Positions 12,401-22,500 of a stretch of 64,000 bases of DNA are shown piece by piece; the stretch's first letter is position 1, and each line of letters opens with the position of its first letter. The notes beneath the pieces were generated by a model. That model was not told where the DNA came from, searched no databases, and worked only from the letters and a program-made list of their open reading frames with translations. The position numbers and the translations under genes were made by a program. Origin of the DNA: Scolanthus callimorphus (Eukaryota; Cnidaria; Anthozoa; Actiniaria; Edwardsiidae); NCBI GenBank assembly GCA_033964015.1, contig CM066919.1, forward strand, positions 496,001-560,000, written 5' to 3'.

Positions 12401-13190
12401 CCCGCATCACTTGTCATGTGTTCAAGGGGGATGACGTTACTTTCAGGTTTGCTTGGTGAACACAAAACTATGTTTCAATTTGCTTTCTAATTGGCATTTT
12501 TACTGTATTTCACCAAGTGACTAGTAAGTTCCCGCATCACTTGTCATGTGTTCAAGGGGGATGACGTTACTTTCAGGTTTGCTTGGTGAAAACAAAACTA
12601 TGTTTCAAGTTGCTTTCTAATTGGCATTTTTACTGTATTTCACCAAGTGACTAGTAAGTTCCCGCATCACTTGTCACATGTTCAAGGGGGATGACGTTAC
12701 TTTCAGGTTTGCTTGGCGAACACAAAACTATGTTTCAAGTGGCTTCCTAATTGGCATTTTTACTGTATTTCACCAAGTGACTAGTAAGTTCCCGCATCAC
12801 TTGTCATGTGTTCAAGGGGGATGACGTTACTTTCAGGTTTGCTTGGTGAAAACAAAACTATGTTTCAAGTTGCTTTCTAATTGGCATTTTTACTGTATTT
12901 CACCAAGTGACTAGTAAGTTCCCACATCACTTGTCACATGTTCAAGGGGGATGACGTTACTTTCAGGTTTACTTGGTGAACACAAAACTATGTTTCAAGT
13001 GGCTTCCTAATTGGCATTTTTACTGTATTTCGCCAAGTGACTAGTAAGTTCCCGCATCACTTGTCACGTGTTTAAGGGGGATGACGTTACATTCAGGTTT
13101 GCTTGGTGAACACTAAACTATATATGTTTCAAGTAGCTTTCTAATTGGCATTTTTAACAGTATTTCACCAAGTGACTAGTAAGTTCCTGT
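9401..13190. repeat. 130-bp satellite, about 29 tandem copies
   Basis: Unit of 130 bases, for example from each GACTAGTAAGTTCCCGCATC (9530, 9662, 9792, 9921, 10051...). Copies differ by a few bases. Variants such as AAAGCTAAGTTTC (10778, 11427) and a one-G-shorter CAAGGGGG run recur at about 650 bases, so blocks of five units have been duplicated. Each unit holds an inverted pair TTCACCAAG / CTTGGTGAA, about 60-70 bases apart. The first and last units are more diverged. No ORF crosses the array. Confidence 0.95.
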
Positions 13191-14250
13191 TATCCTGATT
13201 CTAGTTTTATTTGCATGTTTCACCAAAAGCAGCAAAAGCACAATTCAGGTGATATATTTAGAAAAACAGTACTGTTCAACACATGAGCTCTTTCATCACT
13301 GAATAGGCCATTTGCACTAAATGGGTCACAAGACTCCAACTACCTCTTAACGAGATGTTTTGTCAAAATCAATTCCAGAAATACAAAGAACCAGTTGATA
13401 TTAGTCAAAAACTCAAGTTTTAGCTTAAAATCTTTATAGTCCAGTAATATTGCATTTGACCCGGAACAAATTGCAACAGTAGCTTTCTCTTCAAAACCCT
13501 TTTAGATTTTATGTACTAATGAACATACTAAAAGTCGTCGAAAATCCGAGCACGGCAACATCCTGAAAATTAGGAAAACTTGATGGGATAATTTTCTGTT
13601 GTTGGCGGCCATCTTGCCCTTTGTTATTAATGAGTTTTGCCGCACTTAGTTTTGCGAAGCTTTTGAGATTCGCTGTACTGTACAGTATTCCCAGCTAAGT
13701 GTTTAAATTTTTAGTGGTTTAAAATGGACTCATTCGTGTTATACTTATACCTTGGTTAGGTATGTTATTTTTGCAAACTACGCTTTGAATAAGAGAAATT
13801 TCCAATGTCATAATTCCAATACAGTGCCTGACTAGGAATCTTGAAACACATTTCCATAAACAACTCAATAATTCTTAATAATGGATTCGGTTGGCAAACA
13901 TCAAAAGACTCTATACAAGGGGTCCTTTCTATGTAAAGGAAAGCGTTAGAATATTTACCTGTAACACGTTACAGTCTAGAACTAGTTTTATCAGCGTAGA
14001 GCTCAAGTGACGTAAACCTCATTAATAACAAAAGCCAATATTATGGCGAAGAAAGCTGTTTCCGATTGCTTTGAATAAATCCTTTTTTTTCGAGATGCTG
14101 CCGTATCGAGATTTTGGACGACTTTTGATTTGTTATTAAGTGAGTATAATAGAGTCTAAATCCATTGAGATTTGTACTGTTGCAATTTGTTCCGGGTTAG
14201 CCTTATTATTCACGTAAAATGACTGGACTATTAACCTGGGGCAAATAGCA

Positions 14251-14581
14251 TGTTAGAATACGTGCCTGATATTACGTATCCATTATCTGATTACTCTATC
14301 TAAGTCATGATCACCACTTTAGATTAGATAGATTAGTGCTATCACAATTATTATGATACCTGTATGTAATTTCCTATGTAGGACTTGCCGGAACCAAAAG
14401 AATGTAACTCTAAATAATCGTACGTGAATTCCATTCTTGATACGCCTAGAAACTTGTATATAAATATGATTGAGCTATATGAAATAAATCAGTTGTTGTT
14501 GTTGTTATATATGTGAATATCCTGTCAAGTTCTTGTATGCTATCTTGTGTAACTACTATGGCTACGGGGCTAAACGCAACA
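14251..14581 (+). repeat. 5' LTR (331 bp, TG...CA)
   Basis: Starts TGTTAGAATACG and ends AACGCAACA. A TATA-like TATATAAATATG lies near 14458 and AATAAA at about 14483, so U3 is about 230 bases and the R region short. Identical to 18538-18868. Confidence 0.96.
14456..14490 (+). promoter_or_regulatory. LTR TATA box and AATAAA
   Basis: TATATAAAT at about 14458 is followed about 25 bases later by GAAATAAATC. The close spacing of promoter and polyadenylation signal is usual for a compact LTR. The same pair occurs in the 3' LTR near 18745-18776. Confidence 0.6.
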
Positions 14582-15613
14582 GGTTATGGGCCCAGGAGGA
14601 CGCTCATGTTCAGTGGAGACGAAAGCAAGTACGAGCTCTGGGAAGTAAAGTTCCTTGGCTACATGCGCCTCCAGAAGCTGTACGATGTGGTTATACCAAA
14701 GGAAGGAGAAACCACGGCCCCTGACGAAGAAAAGAACGCAAATGCGTTCGCGGAGTTGGTCCAGTGCTTGGACGACAGAAGTTTGGCTCTCGTGATACGA
14801 GAGGCCAATAACGACGGCAGGAAAGCCCTAGGTGTCTTGCGAGAGCACTACCAGGGCAAGGGGAAGCCAAGAGTAATTGCCCTATATACTGAGTTGACTT
14901 CCCTGACGATGAAGGATGGCGAGTCTACAACGGACTACATCCTCCGAGCGGAGAAAGCATCTACCTCCCTGAAAGCCGCCGACGAAGTGATAAGCGATGG
15001 GCTACTGGTAGCCATGGCTCTAAAAGGCCTGCCAGATGGCTACAAAACCTTCGCGACGGTGGCAGCGCAGAAGGACAAACCGATGACCTTCAGCGAGTTT
15101 AAAACAGCTCTCCGAAACTATGAGGAGACGGAGAAAAGCTGCCGAAGGACCCCTGGAAATGACGAGGAAAGCGTCATGACTTTAAAGCAAAAATTCCAGG
15201 GAAACTGCTACAAATGTGGAAGAAAAGGCCACAAAAGTATTGACTGCTACAGCAAGGAGTCTAGCAAATGGTGTGCAAAGTGTAGGACTGTATCACACAA
15301 CACAAGAGACTGTCGCAGCAGGAAGCCCCAAGGTCAGTCACAAGGGCAACAGAGATCAGGCGACTCCGCAAAGAAGAGTGCCGAGGAGGACGAACATGAT
15401 TTCGCCTTTACTTTTAGTGAAGAACAGATAACAAATAGGAATGGTAAGAAAGTCACTAATCTCTTACTAGATAGTGGTGCTACGAGCCACATTGTAACAG
15501 AGCGGGAAAAATTTGTGAGTTTTGATGAAAATTTTGACGCAAATGGTCATTACATTGAATTGGCAGATGGAAGTAAGGCCAATGTAGTTTTGGGAAAGGG
15601 AATGCCAAAGTAA
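14558..15613 (+). CDS. gag: Copia Gag and start of protease
   Basis: Structural protein of the copia particle, with the aspartic protease that matures it. Seen: a copia-type Gag N-terminal region (KYELWEVKFLGYM), a CCHC zinc knuckle CYKCGRKGHKSIDC near 15208, a second Cys-rich stretch WCAKCRTVSHNTRDC near 15274, and the protease site DSGATSH near 15468. In-frame ATGs exist at 14537 and 14558, both inside the LTR, and at 14606 after the primer site. The frame stays open through the LTR end and the primer site, so the true start is uncertain. The frame ends at 15613 inside the protease. The integrase frame is entered at the heptamer GGGAAAG (15592-15598), which could be a -1 slip site or a one-base sequencing loss. 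Confidence 0.9.
   Translation: MATGLNATGYGPRRTLMFSGDESKYELWEVKFLGYMRLQKLYDVVIPKEGETTAPDEEKNANAFAELVQCLDDRSLALVIREANNDGRKALGVLREHYQGKGKPRVIALYTELTSLTMKDGESTTDYILRAEKASTSLKAADEVISDGLLVAMALKGLPDGYKTFATVAAQKDKPMTFSEFKTALRNYEETEKSCRRTPGNDEESVMTLKQKFQGNCYKCGRKGHKSIDCYSKESSKWCAKCRTVSHNTRDCRSRKPQGQSQGQQRSGDSAKKSAEEDEHDFAFTFSEEQITNRNGKKVTNLLLDSGATSHIVTEREKFVSFDENFDANGHYIELADGSKANVVLGKGMPK
14582..14596 (+). promoter_or_regulatory. Primer binding site, initiator tRNA-Met half-molecule type
   Basis: GGTTATGGGCCCAGG begins immediately after the LTR. It is complementary to the anticodon stem-loop of eukaryotic initiator tRNA-Met, not to its 3' end. Drosophila copia uses the same internal site of a cleaved tRNA, so this supports copia affiliation and half-tRNA priming. 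Confidence 0.85.
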
Positions 15614-16662
15614 AGCTTTTCGATGTAAATGGAAATTTACAAGATGTTATTCTCAACAATGCTCTGTACATTCCGTCATACAACCAAAACATTTTTTCAG
15701 TTTCTGCTGCCATTGCAAAGGGCGCGAGTGTCAGTCTTAATAAGGACGCAAAGTATTTTAAAGCACCAGATGGCACAATGTTTGAGGTCGAGCAGAAAGG
15801 CCGTTTGTATTACCTAAACAGCATTTCATCTTCAAACAATAATGCGAGTTCTTTAATGCAGTGGCACCAAATTATGGGTCATTGTAATTTTCAAGATTTA
15901 CGCAAATTGGAAAATGTTGTTGAAGGCATGAAAATTGCGAATGATGAACAGCTCGATTGCGCTATTTGTACGCAAGGCAAAATGTGCCAAACTCGGAGCC
16001 GTAAGCCAGATGATAGGGCTAAAGCACCTTTAGATTTTGTGCATTGCGATTTGGCCGGCCCGATAGATCCCGTAGCAAAGGGAGGTTTCCGATATGCTTT
16101 GTGTTTTGTAGATGATTTTACCGGTATTAACATGGTGTATTTTCTGAAACAGAAAAGTGATACTCTAGAAGCGACGCAGAAGTTTCTTGCTGACATCGCT
16201 CCATTTGGTAAGCCAAAGCGCATTAGATCGGATGGCGGGGGTGAATTTACAAGTAAACAGTTTAAGTCTTTACTTCGCAAAAATCGCATTAAGCGCGAGA
16301 CAAGTGCGCCGCATTCTCCGCACCAGAATGGTACTGCAGAAAGGATGTGGCGAAGCCTGTTTGAAATGGCGAGATGTCTTTTGCTAGAGTCTGAATTACC
16401 TAAGGAATTGTGGACGTACGCAGTAATGACAGCCGCATACATTCGTAATCGTTGTTTTAACGCGCGATTAGGTAAAACGCCTTATGAGGCCCTTATCGGA
16501 AAGAAACCGGATGTGAGTAGGATGCATGTTTTTGGCTCTACGTGTTATGCCTATGTTCAGAACGCGAAGAAATTAGAAGCGCGCAGTAAGAAAGGCACTT
16601 TCGTAGGTTATGACCGAGATAGTCCGGCATACCTTGTTATTACCCGGAGAGAAACGTTGTAG
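15602..16662 (+). CDS. pol: Copia protease end and integrase
   Basis: Integrates the cDNA into the host chromosome. From 15778 the frame shows the zinc-binding HHCC region (H30, H35, C61, C64 counted from 15778) and the catalytic core: D91 in HCDLAGP, D152 in RSDGGGEF and E188 in NGTAERMW, the D,D-35-E arrangement. The frame is open upstream of 15778 to the break near 15600 and continues the protease. It stops at 16662 through a one-base shift in a short T run near 16637, after which the same protein continues in another frame. Confidence 0.93.
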
Positions 16663-16663
16663 A

Positions 16664-18227
16664 AAGAGCGCGATGCGTAAAATTTCTTGAACAAAACAAA
16701 GTTTACGTGCCTAAGATAGACGAAGACGAGAGTGTGTTACCGACCCCACATACAACTGTTGACACTGACGTAACAGAACAAACAACAGAAGAGGAGGACG
16801 TGACGGAGTCTGAGAGTACTGAACACGAACTAGAACGTCGTTATCCCGGACGAATTCGCAACAAACCTAAGCGTTTTGACGAATATGCAATGAACAGTGA
16901 CTTAGACGAAGTTAGCAACACTGTAGACTACTGTTATCGAGTCGCGAACATCCCGACCACTTATGACGATGCTTTGATTTCAAAAGAGATGCCAAAATGG
17001 CAAAAGGCCATGAATGACGAAATGACAGCTCTAATTGACAATGACACGTTCGAGTTAGTCACGCCACCCGAGGGTAGACAGATAGTGGGGGGAAAATGGG
17101 TCTTTGCCGTGAAAACGGGACCTAATAGAGAAGAGACACATAAAGCACGCTACGTAGCTAAAGGCTATTCACAAATCGCAGACATAGACTATCAGGAAAC
17201 GTTTGCGCCTACTGCTCGCATGAGTTCAGTACGAATGCTTATGCAAACAGCAGTGCAGAATGACATGATTACTCATCAAATGGACGTTAAGACAGCTTAT
17301 CTAAATGCGCCAATTGACTGCGAAATTTATATGGAACAACCGGAAGGCTTTGAGAAGCGCGGAGAAAACGGAGAGAAACTAGTTTGTAAGTTAAAGAAAT
17401 CTCTATATGGTTTGAAACAAAGCGGGAGAAATTGGAACAACATGCTTCATAACTATTTGCTAAGTGAAAACTTTTCTCAATCGCTCGCAGACCCATGCGT
17501 GTACACTAGAAATTCAGAGGAAAATGGATTGATTATTTTGATCATCTGGGTAGATGATATCATAATTTCTGCAACTACTTTAACTTTGTTGGAAAGCGTT
17601 AAAGAGGCTCTGTGCAGAAAGTTCAAAATGAAAGATCTTGGCAAACTTTCGTGGTTTTTGGGAACAAATTTCAAATGCAACAAAGATTCAATCGAGATGA
17701 GCCAGACACAATACATAGATAAAATCCTCTCGAAATTTGAAATGTCAGATTGCAAACCAAAGGCAACGCCGTGCGCTCTAGGAGCAGAAAAGAGTAACGA
17801 CGAAGAAGCGCGCGAATTGGATGATCCGAGATTGTATAGAGCAATTGTGGGGAGTTTAATATATGTAATGACAGGTACTAGACCTGATTTGTGTTACACT
17901 GTGACTAAACTTTCACAGAATATGGCAAAACCAACTCAGTCAGATCTCAGTATGGCAAAACATGTACTGAGATATCTCAAAGGTTCACGGGAACAAGGCC
18001 TTAAATTTGGCAAATCGGAATCAGCCTTGATACTTACAGGCTCGTGTGATTCGGACTGGGGAGCATCTGTGAAAGATAGACGCAGCATAACTGGATATAA
18101 TTTTCAGTTGACTGAGAATGGACCGTTAATTTCATGGAAAAGCCGCAAGCAGCAAACTGTAGCCTTATCTACTTGTGAAGCTGAATACATTTCACTAGCT
18201 AATGCTGCACAAGAAGCTAATTTTTGA
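16664..18227 (+). CDS. pol: Copia reverse transcriptase and RNase H
   Basis: Copies the element RNA into DNA. Counting from 16707: an acidic linker (residues 1-60), then RT beginning near MPKWQKAMNDEM (95). RT catalytic Asp lies in QMDVKTAYLN (193) and in the WVDD motif (281-284, the copia form of YxDD). RNase H follows with CDSDWG (447-452) and CEAEY (490-494), giving Asp and Glu metal ligands. The copy is complete across RT and stops at 18227 by a one-base shift in a T run (18221-18225). Confidence 0.95.
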
Positions 18228-18496
18228 AACAGCTATGTACTGACATGAGTATTATGGTTGAAGAAGTAACGATTCATGTCGACAATCAGGGAGCAATTAA
18301 TCTAGCTAAGAACCCAGTTAACCATCAAAGATCGAAGCACATTGACATCAAATACCACTTTATCAGATCAGAAATTCAAAGTGGAAATGTAAAAGTTCAG
18401 TATGTCCCAACTGAGGACAATGTAGCAGACATTTTTACAAAACCAGCCACAAAAGCTAAGCTGGAAAAGTTCAAAACTTTTATAATGGGAAATTAA
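18224..18496 (+). CDS. pol: Copia RNase H C-terminal part
   Basis: Continues the RNase H domain after the frame break. It contains the third catalytic Asp (HVDNQGA), the copia signature RSKHIDIKYHFIR, and ADIFTKP near the end. It stops at 18496, 34 bases before the purine tract and 3' LTR, as expected for the end of pol. Confidence 0.93.
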   Translation: MKQLCTDMSIMVEEVTIHVDNQGAINLAKNPVNHQRSKHIDIKYHFIRSEIQSGNVKVQYVPTEDNVADIFTKPATKAKLEKFKTFIMGN

Positions 18497-18537
18497 TTTT
18501 TTTTGTTGAAGGTTCGTAACATCAGAGCAAGTGGGGG

Positions 18538-18868
18538 TGTTAGAATACGTGCCTGATATTACGTATCCATTATCTGATTACTCTATCTAAGTCATGATCA
18601 CCACTTTAGATTAGATAGATTAGTGCTATCACAATTATTATGATACCTGTATGTAATTTCCTATGTAGGACTTGCCGGAACCAAAAGAATGTAACTCTAA
18701 ATAATCGTACGTGAATTCCATTCTTGATACGCCTAGAAACTTGTATATAAATATGATTGAGCTATATGAAATAAATCAGTTGTTGTTGTTGTTATATATG
18801 TGAATATCCTGTCAAGTTCTTGTATGCTATCTTGTGTAACTACTATGGCTACGGGGCTAAACGCAACA
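18538..18868 (+). repeat. 3' LTR (331 bp)
   Basis: Identical to the 5' LTR by direct reading, preceded by the polypurine tract GTGGGGG and followed by TAGCA. Confidence 0.96.
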
Positions 18869-18930
18869 TAGCAGCGAGTTGAATTTTCAAGATTTTATTG
18901 TAACGTGACTCAGTCAGTGCAAATGGCCTA

Positions 18931-20545
18931 TTGTTTTGAGACTACATGCTCCCATGCATTGCTGAAGTTTGTTAAGGACCACTGGGCCTGGTACCTGTTA
19001 CTCTGGGAATCTATACAAGGTTCCAGTCATCCAGGGTGTCCAGTGACATCCCTTCTGGGCACCTTAAAGGGAGACATTGGGGCGGCCAATACTGCAGAGT
19101 TCCCGCCTGCATGTTGGATAGTGCAGACTGTATTAGCAGGTGTGTAGCTTAGGTTCCCTAAGTAAGTAAGGCCACCCTAAGTAAGTAAGTAGTGCCCTCT
19201 CTTTTTTTGGTGAGTTTTGCAGGAGTTTTGTTCTATATGGGCTGTGGTTTGGGAAATATTGACATGTGCACCAAATATGTACATGTACATCTAAGCTCTT
19301 TGTTAAAAGAATTCATTCCATACAAATACAAAATTGCAAAGATACAAGTGCAATCTGTGGCTCAGAAATACCAGAGTTTATCATAGATATGAATTAGCTA
19401 TTTTTTCTTCTTGATATTGTCAAATCTCCATCTAAACTGTGCACATTCTGTATTTTACCTGGTTTATCCAGGAAGAGGCTCTTGCATTTAGCATGCCTGA
19501 ATGTCTTGGGTTCATTAAGGTATGGGGACGGGTTCAAGGGGTCCTTTTGGCAAAAATAGTTGTCATTCCGTGTGCTTTTAAGCTAGATACAAGTATAATA
19601 TATCATTTTAAAGCTTTTGAAGTATAGAAAACAAATATAATATTGTTATAATAATACATTATTAACAAAATCAAAAATGTGTGAAAAACTGATTTTCATG
19701 AGTCAGTAAGTTCTAGTCCGCTGGAATTAAATAGAAGCACCTAGTGTTGTATGAAAATAAATGACATTAAAGGCGAGGTAAAACGGGCAACAACATCGCT
19801 CAACTTGTCTCACAACATTGTTGCAAAACGAGCTGCAGAGCGATGCTGTGCGTTTTACCACCTGACCAAACAGGTTTTCAGAATTAATTTTAAAGAGTCT
19901 CACTCAGCACCCATTTTGTTGGGCAGACAAACTGAGTCAAAGAAAGCATCCCTTTCGGATGAGTTACTCAGCAGGGCTGGAAATCGTGTCTGTATGAGTT
20001 GCTGTTGCGACTCAATTCTTCCTTTTTGCGACTATACAAATAGACTTAGTCAAAATTTGCGATCAGTTCCTCTATTAGCATCATTTGCTAAAAGATCCCA
20101 TGACTGGTATTGACAATTGTCGTGTAACGCCATCACGATATTTCATATTATCACAATTTCGGATTTGGTGACTAAAAGTATAGGAGTAAGTAGTCGCTAA
20201 TTTCAACTTAATGTTTTTTTTATTTCCGTTAAAACATGTATTAAACTTTGCTTGGAGATTATGCAGTAAATCTGCTGGTATTTTTTTAACAACAACAAAA
20301 AAACAATAACAAAGCAGTGGCTTACTGAGGTCTTTAAAAGTGACTCGATCTTTAGATGTATAGCTGACAACTACATGTTCTCACACAGAACCATGTGTCT
20401 GCATGCATGTTTATCTCCAATAGATATCGTTCTCTCTTGATTTCAGAGGTTGCAGAAATGTTTTCTTCTAAAATAAATATTATAATAATACATGATGCAT
20501 GTTAGCAATTTTACGTGAGATTGACATGTTTTCTGTATTCTACAG
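18931..20545. other. No confirmed gene
   Basis: Contains a short TAAG repeat near 19160-19190 and several small ORFs. One at 19751-20113 (120 residues) overlaps a stretch with inverted AACTTGT / GCAACATTGTTGC motifs of repeat character. A 49-base segment, 19471-19519, is flanked by AG and GT and could be an exon, but nothing supports it further. Confidence 0.4.
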
Positions 20546-20725
20546 CACAAGGCAGACATGGCAGATTTATAAAAAGCTTTTCATTTATAGGACTATCCAG
20601 TCGATTTGGCGGGATATCGGAAATGTTTCAAACAGCAAGTACCCAATTTTATTTGCCTGCCCAGGCAAAGAAAACAGAAAGGAAAAAAGTCTTCATCAAG
20701 AATACCTGTGAATCACCAAAGAAAG
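20546..20725 (+). CDS. Possible 5' exon of the large multidomain gene
   Basis: Open segment between a good acceptor (TTCTACAG) and a donor (AAAG|GTACAT). It encodes a Lys-rich peptide containing GRFIKSFSFIGLSSRFGG and AKKTERKKVFIKNTCESPKK. No domain is recognised. The donor phase (one base over) does not fit the next supported exon at 21551, which starts in phase 0. Either an exon lies between, or a base is missing, or this is not part of the gene. Confidence 0.35.
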
Positions 20726-21550
20726 GTACATTTGCTTTATTGGCCTATCTTTGCCTCTCCTTCTAGGTAAGGATCTAAGAAAATGTGATGGTGTGAAATC
20801 GAAAACCACCAGAGCTAGATTTTTGCCTCCTTAAATCTAGTACCTTAAATATGTCTAGCCATAGTACCCATGACATCATTCACTCATAAGGTGTACATTT
20901 ATTTAGTCAAATAGGAGCTGTGCTTTCAGTGCGTCCATAACTCAAAAAAAAAAAACTGTAAAATGCCCCTCCCAAATTCCCTTCCCGAGGCCACCCGAAT
21001 GTACCAGTAAACCCAGGGTGGGTGGGTGGGTGGGTTGGATAAAGCTCATAAATATCCTCAGCTCCATTGAGTTGCCCAAGCACAGTTGTAATGAAACACT
21101 CTATACTATACGTAAATCTATATCAAATGTCGCGACTGTGGGTAATTAATCCCTTTGATTCCGGATGGGCCCAAAGAGAGAAACATTCCCCATAAGGTCG
21201 CTCCCACATAACATAACAGCACACGACTTCTAGTTTGGCACAAGAGAGAAGTTTATTATCAACAATAAAAAAGATAAAGATATAAATAATAATATACCTC
21301 TGCTACCAAACCCCCGGCCAAACCAGAAAACGCGTGTGAAGAGTTAAGTAATGGGAATTCATTTTAGTCCAAGCTCTACTTCAACCACCCACCCTGGAAT
21401 TCCGAGCTCCATTTTGACCACCCACCCTGGAATTCCAGAGGACCTCAACTGGGCGGTGCAAATGTTTTTTTTGCGACTGCTCATTTAATGCAAATTATTA
21501 TTATCCACGTTATAGGTCATTTATGGTCTTTACATCTTATCTGGTCATAG
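20726..21550. other. Intergenic or intron sequence with short repeats
   Basis: Holds a G-rich (GGGT)n run near 21015 and two copies of CCACCCACCCTGGAATTCC at about 21383 and 21418. A segment at 21450-21495 (GGTGCAAA..TTTTTTTGCGACTGC) recurs near 28845. No coding sequence supported. Confidence 0.5.
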
Positions 21551-21678
21551 GGCAAATGCAGTCCAAAAAAGAAGAAAAAAGTGTCATTTCAAGAGTGGGT
21601 TACTGACAGCACGGAAGCCTACAACTCTCCTGTATGGATAGCTGATGCATCTGCAGATCATTCAAACTCTGCTGATAG
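21551..21678 (+). CDS. Large multidomain gene, basic exon before the ubiquitin-like domain
   Basis: Exon between TCATAG and GTACAA. It encodes a basic stretch (CSPKKKKKVSFQEWVTD, a possible nuclear localisation signal) and an acidic tail (DASADHSNSAD). It starts in phase 0 and ends with two bases over. The next exon starts with one base before its first codon, so the frames join exactly. That phase match is the main reason to accept it. No similarity recognised. Confidence 0.6.
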
Positions 21679-22057
21679 GTACAAAACAAAACAAAATCTT
21701 CTTTTACACTTGTTTTCAATATAACTGGTCGTGTTAATTTTTGTTATTTTTTATTAAGATTGTTATTACTTCATGAATGATGACATGTAACTTTAATTGC
21801 TTGGAAACAATGCACCTGATGGGTGCATAGTAAATTGCCGATGATTGCTCATTTAGTAGTAAAAGAAGAGAATCATTAGGTTAACAAAACAATATATTGA
21901 TCCTCTTGAGAAAGCACTCATGGTGGATACCTGTTATTTGAGTGATAACATTTGTCATTGTCGGTCATCAACAAAAATTGTTATATAGCGAGTGCTCACT
22001 CCAACCGAGCGCGCGCTCTTATTGGCTAAATCAAGGTCACGTGGTGAAGTACAAATC

Positions 22058-22113
22058 AAATATTCCCCGATCAGTCAATATTTCGAAAAATTATTGACTG
22101 GTCGGGGAATATT
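22058..22113. repeat. Short palindrome, TATTCCCCGATCAGTCAATA arms
   Basis: Arms of about 22 bases (AATATTCCCCGAYCAGTCAATA and its inverse) are separated by roughly 10 bases. It is a stable hairpin of MITE style inside an intron. Confidence 0.8.
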
Positions 22114-22361
22114 GCTTTCGCGCGTCGCGTTTGAGAGCGGAAAAAAAAAGAGAAAGTTTATTGTAAACACGCGAGTCTTTTTAAAAACCTTTGCTAATTT
22201 TGATAAGTTTTTGCTAATGCAAGAAAATTGTGTTGTTTGTTTATGAGTGTTTTCCCTTTACATGATGCAGTCGCGCGCAAACTTTGTAACTTCTCTTTTC
22301 ATTCTTGAAATACATTTGTTTTGACTTAATAATTGCAGTATATTTTATGCTATATAACAAA

Positions 22362-22500
22362 ACACTTAATGACTACTCCCTCGGGAAACACCAGTTTTGT
22401 TTCCCTCGAATCTCGATGTTTCCCTCGACTTCGTCTCGGGAAACATCGAGATTCTCGGGAAACAAAACTGATGTTTCCCTCGGGAGCAGTCATTAAGTGT
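22362..22500. mobile_element. 139-bp palindromic MITE
   Basis: Ends ACACTTAATGACT / AGTCATTAAGTGT. GGGAAAC-containing arms pair across nearly the whole length around a centre at about 22431. No coding capacity. Small ORFs on both strands here are artefacts of the palindrome. Confidence 0.88.

Larger units (their letters stand above)
14251..18868 (+). mobile_element. Copia-type LTR retrotransposon, near full length
   Basis: A 4.6 kb element with 331-bp LTRs, a 5-base target duplication TAGCA (14246-14250 and 18869-18873), a primer site, a gag-pol region in copia order (Gag, protease, integrase, RT, RNase H), and a purine tract GTGGGGG just before the 3' LTR. The two LTRs look identical base for base, so insertion was recent. 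The ORF is broken at three places by single-base shifts: at 15592-15601, in a short T run near 16637, and in a T run at 18221-18225. Nested in the 13306-18928 foldback element. Confidence 0.96.
13306..18928. mobile_element. 1.0 kb foldback DNA element, TSD TA, split by copia
   Basis: The left end reads TA|GGCCATTTGCACT and the right end AGTGCAAATGGCC|TA. Inner arms also pair: CCCGGAACAAATTGCAACAG near 13461 is inverted near 14180, and TTTGTTATTAATGAG near 13620 is inverted near 14020. Without the copia element and one TSD the length is about 1,000 bases, with no transposase ORF. TA duplication fits a Tc1/mariner-type mobiliser, which is an inference. A related internal motif (gccatctttg...tttgttattcatgag) appears near 40045. 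Confidence 0.83.

Noticed and set aside
9401..13190. CRISPR or rDNA spacer interpretation of the 130-bp array
   Set aside because: There are no spacers and no rRNA nearby. The units are continuous and near identical.
15891..16442. 183-residue antisense ORF inside copia
   Set aside because: It lies opposite the integrase core, whose catalytic motifs are clear on the + strand.
19751..20113. 120-residue ORF
   Set aside because: It overlaps a stretch of inverted AACTTGT/GCAACATTGTTGC motifs typical of a dispersed repeat, and no domain pattern is visible.
21011..21036. GGGT run as a regulatory G-quadruplex
   Set aside because: The sequence could fold, but nothing ties it to a promoter or gene. 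It is noted only as a simple repeat.
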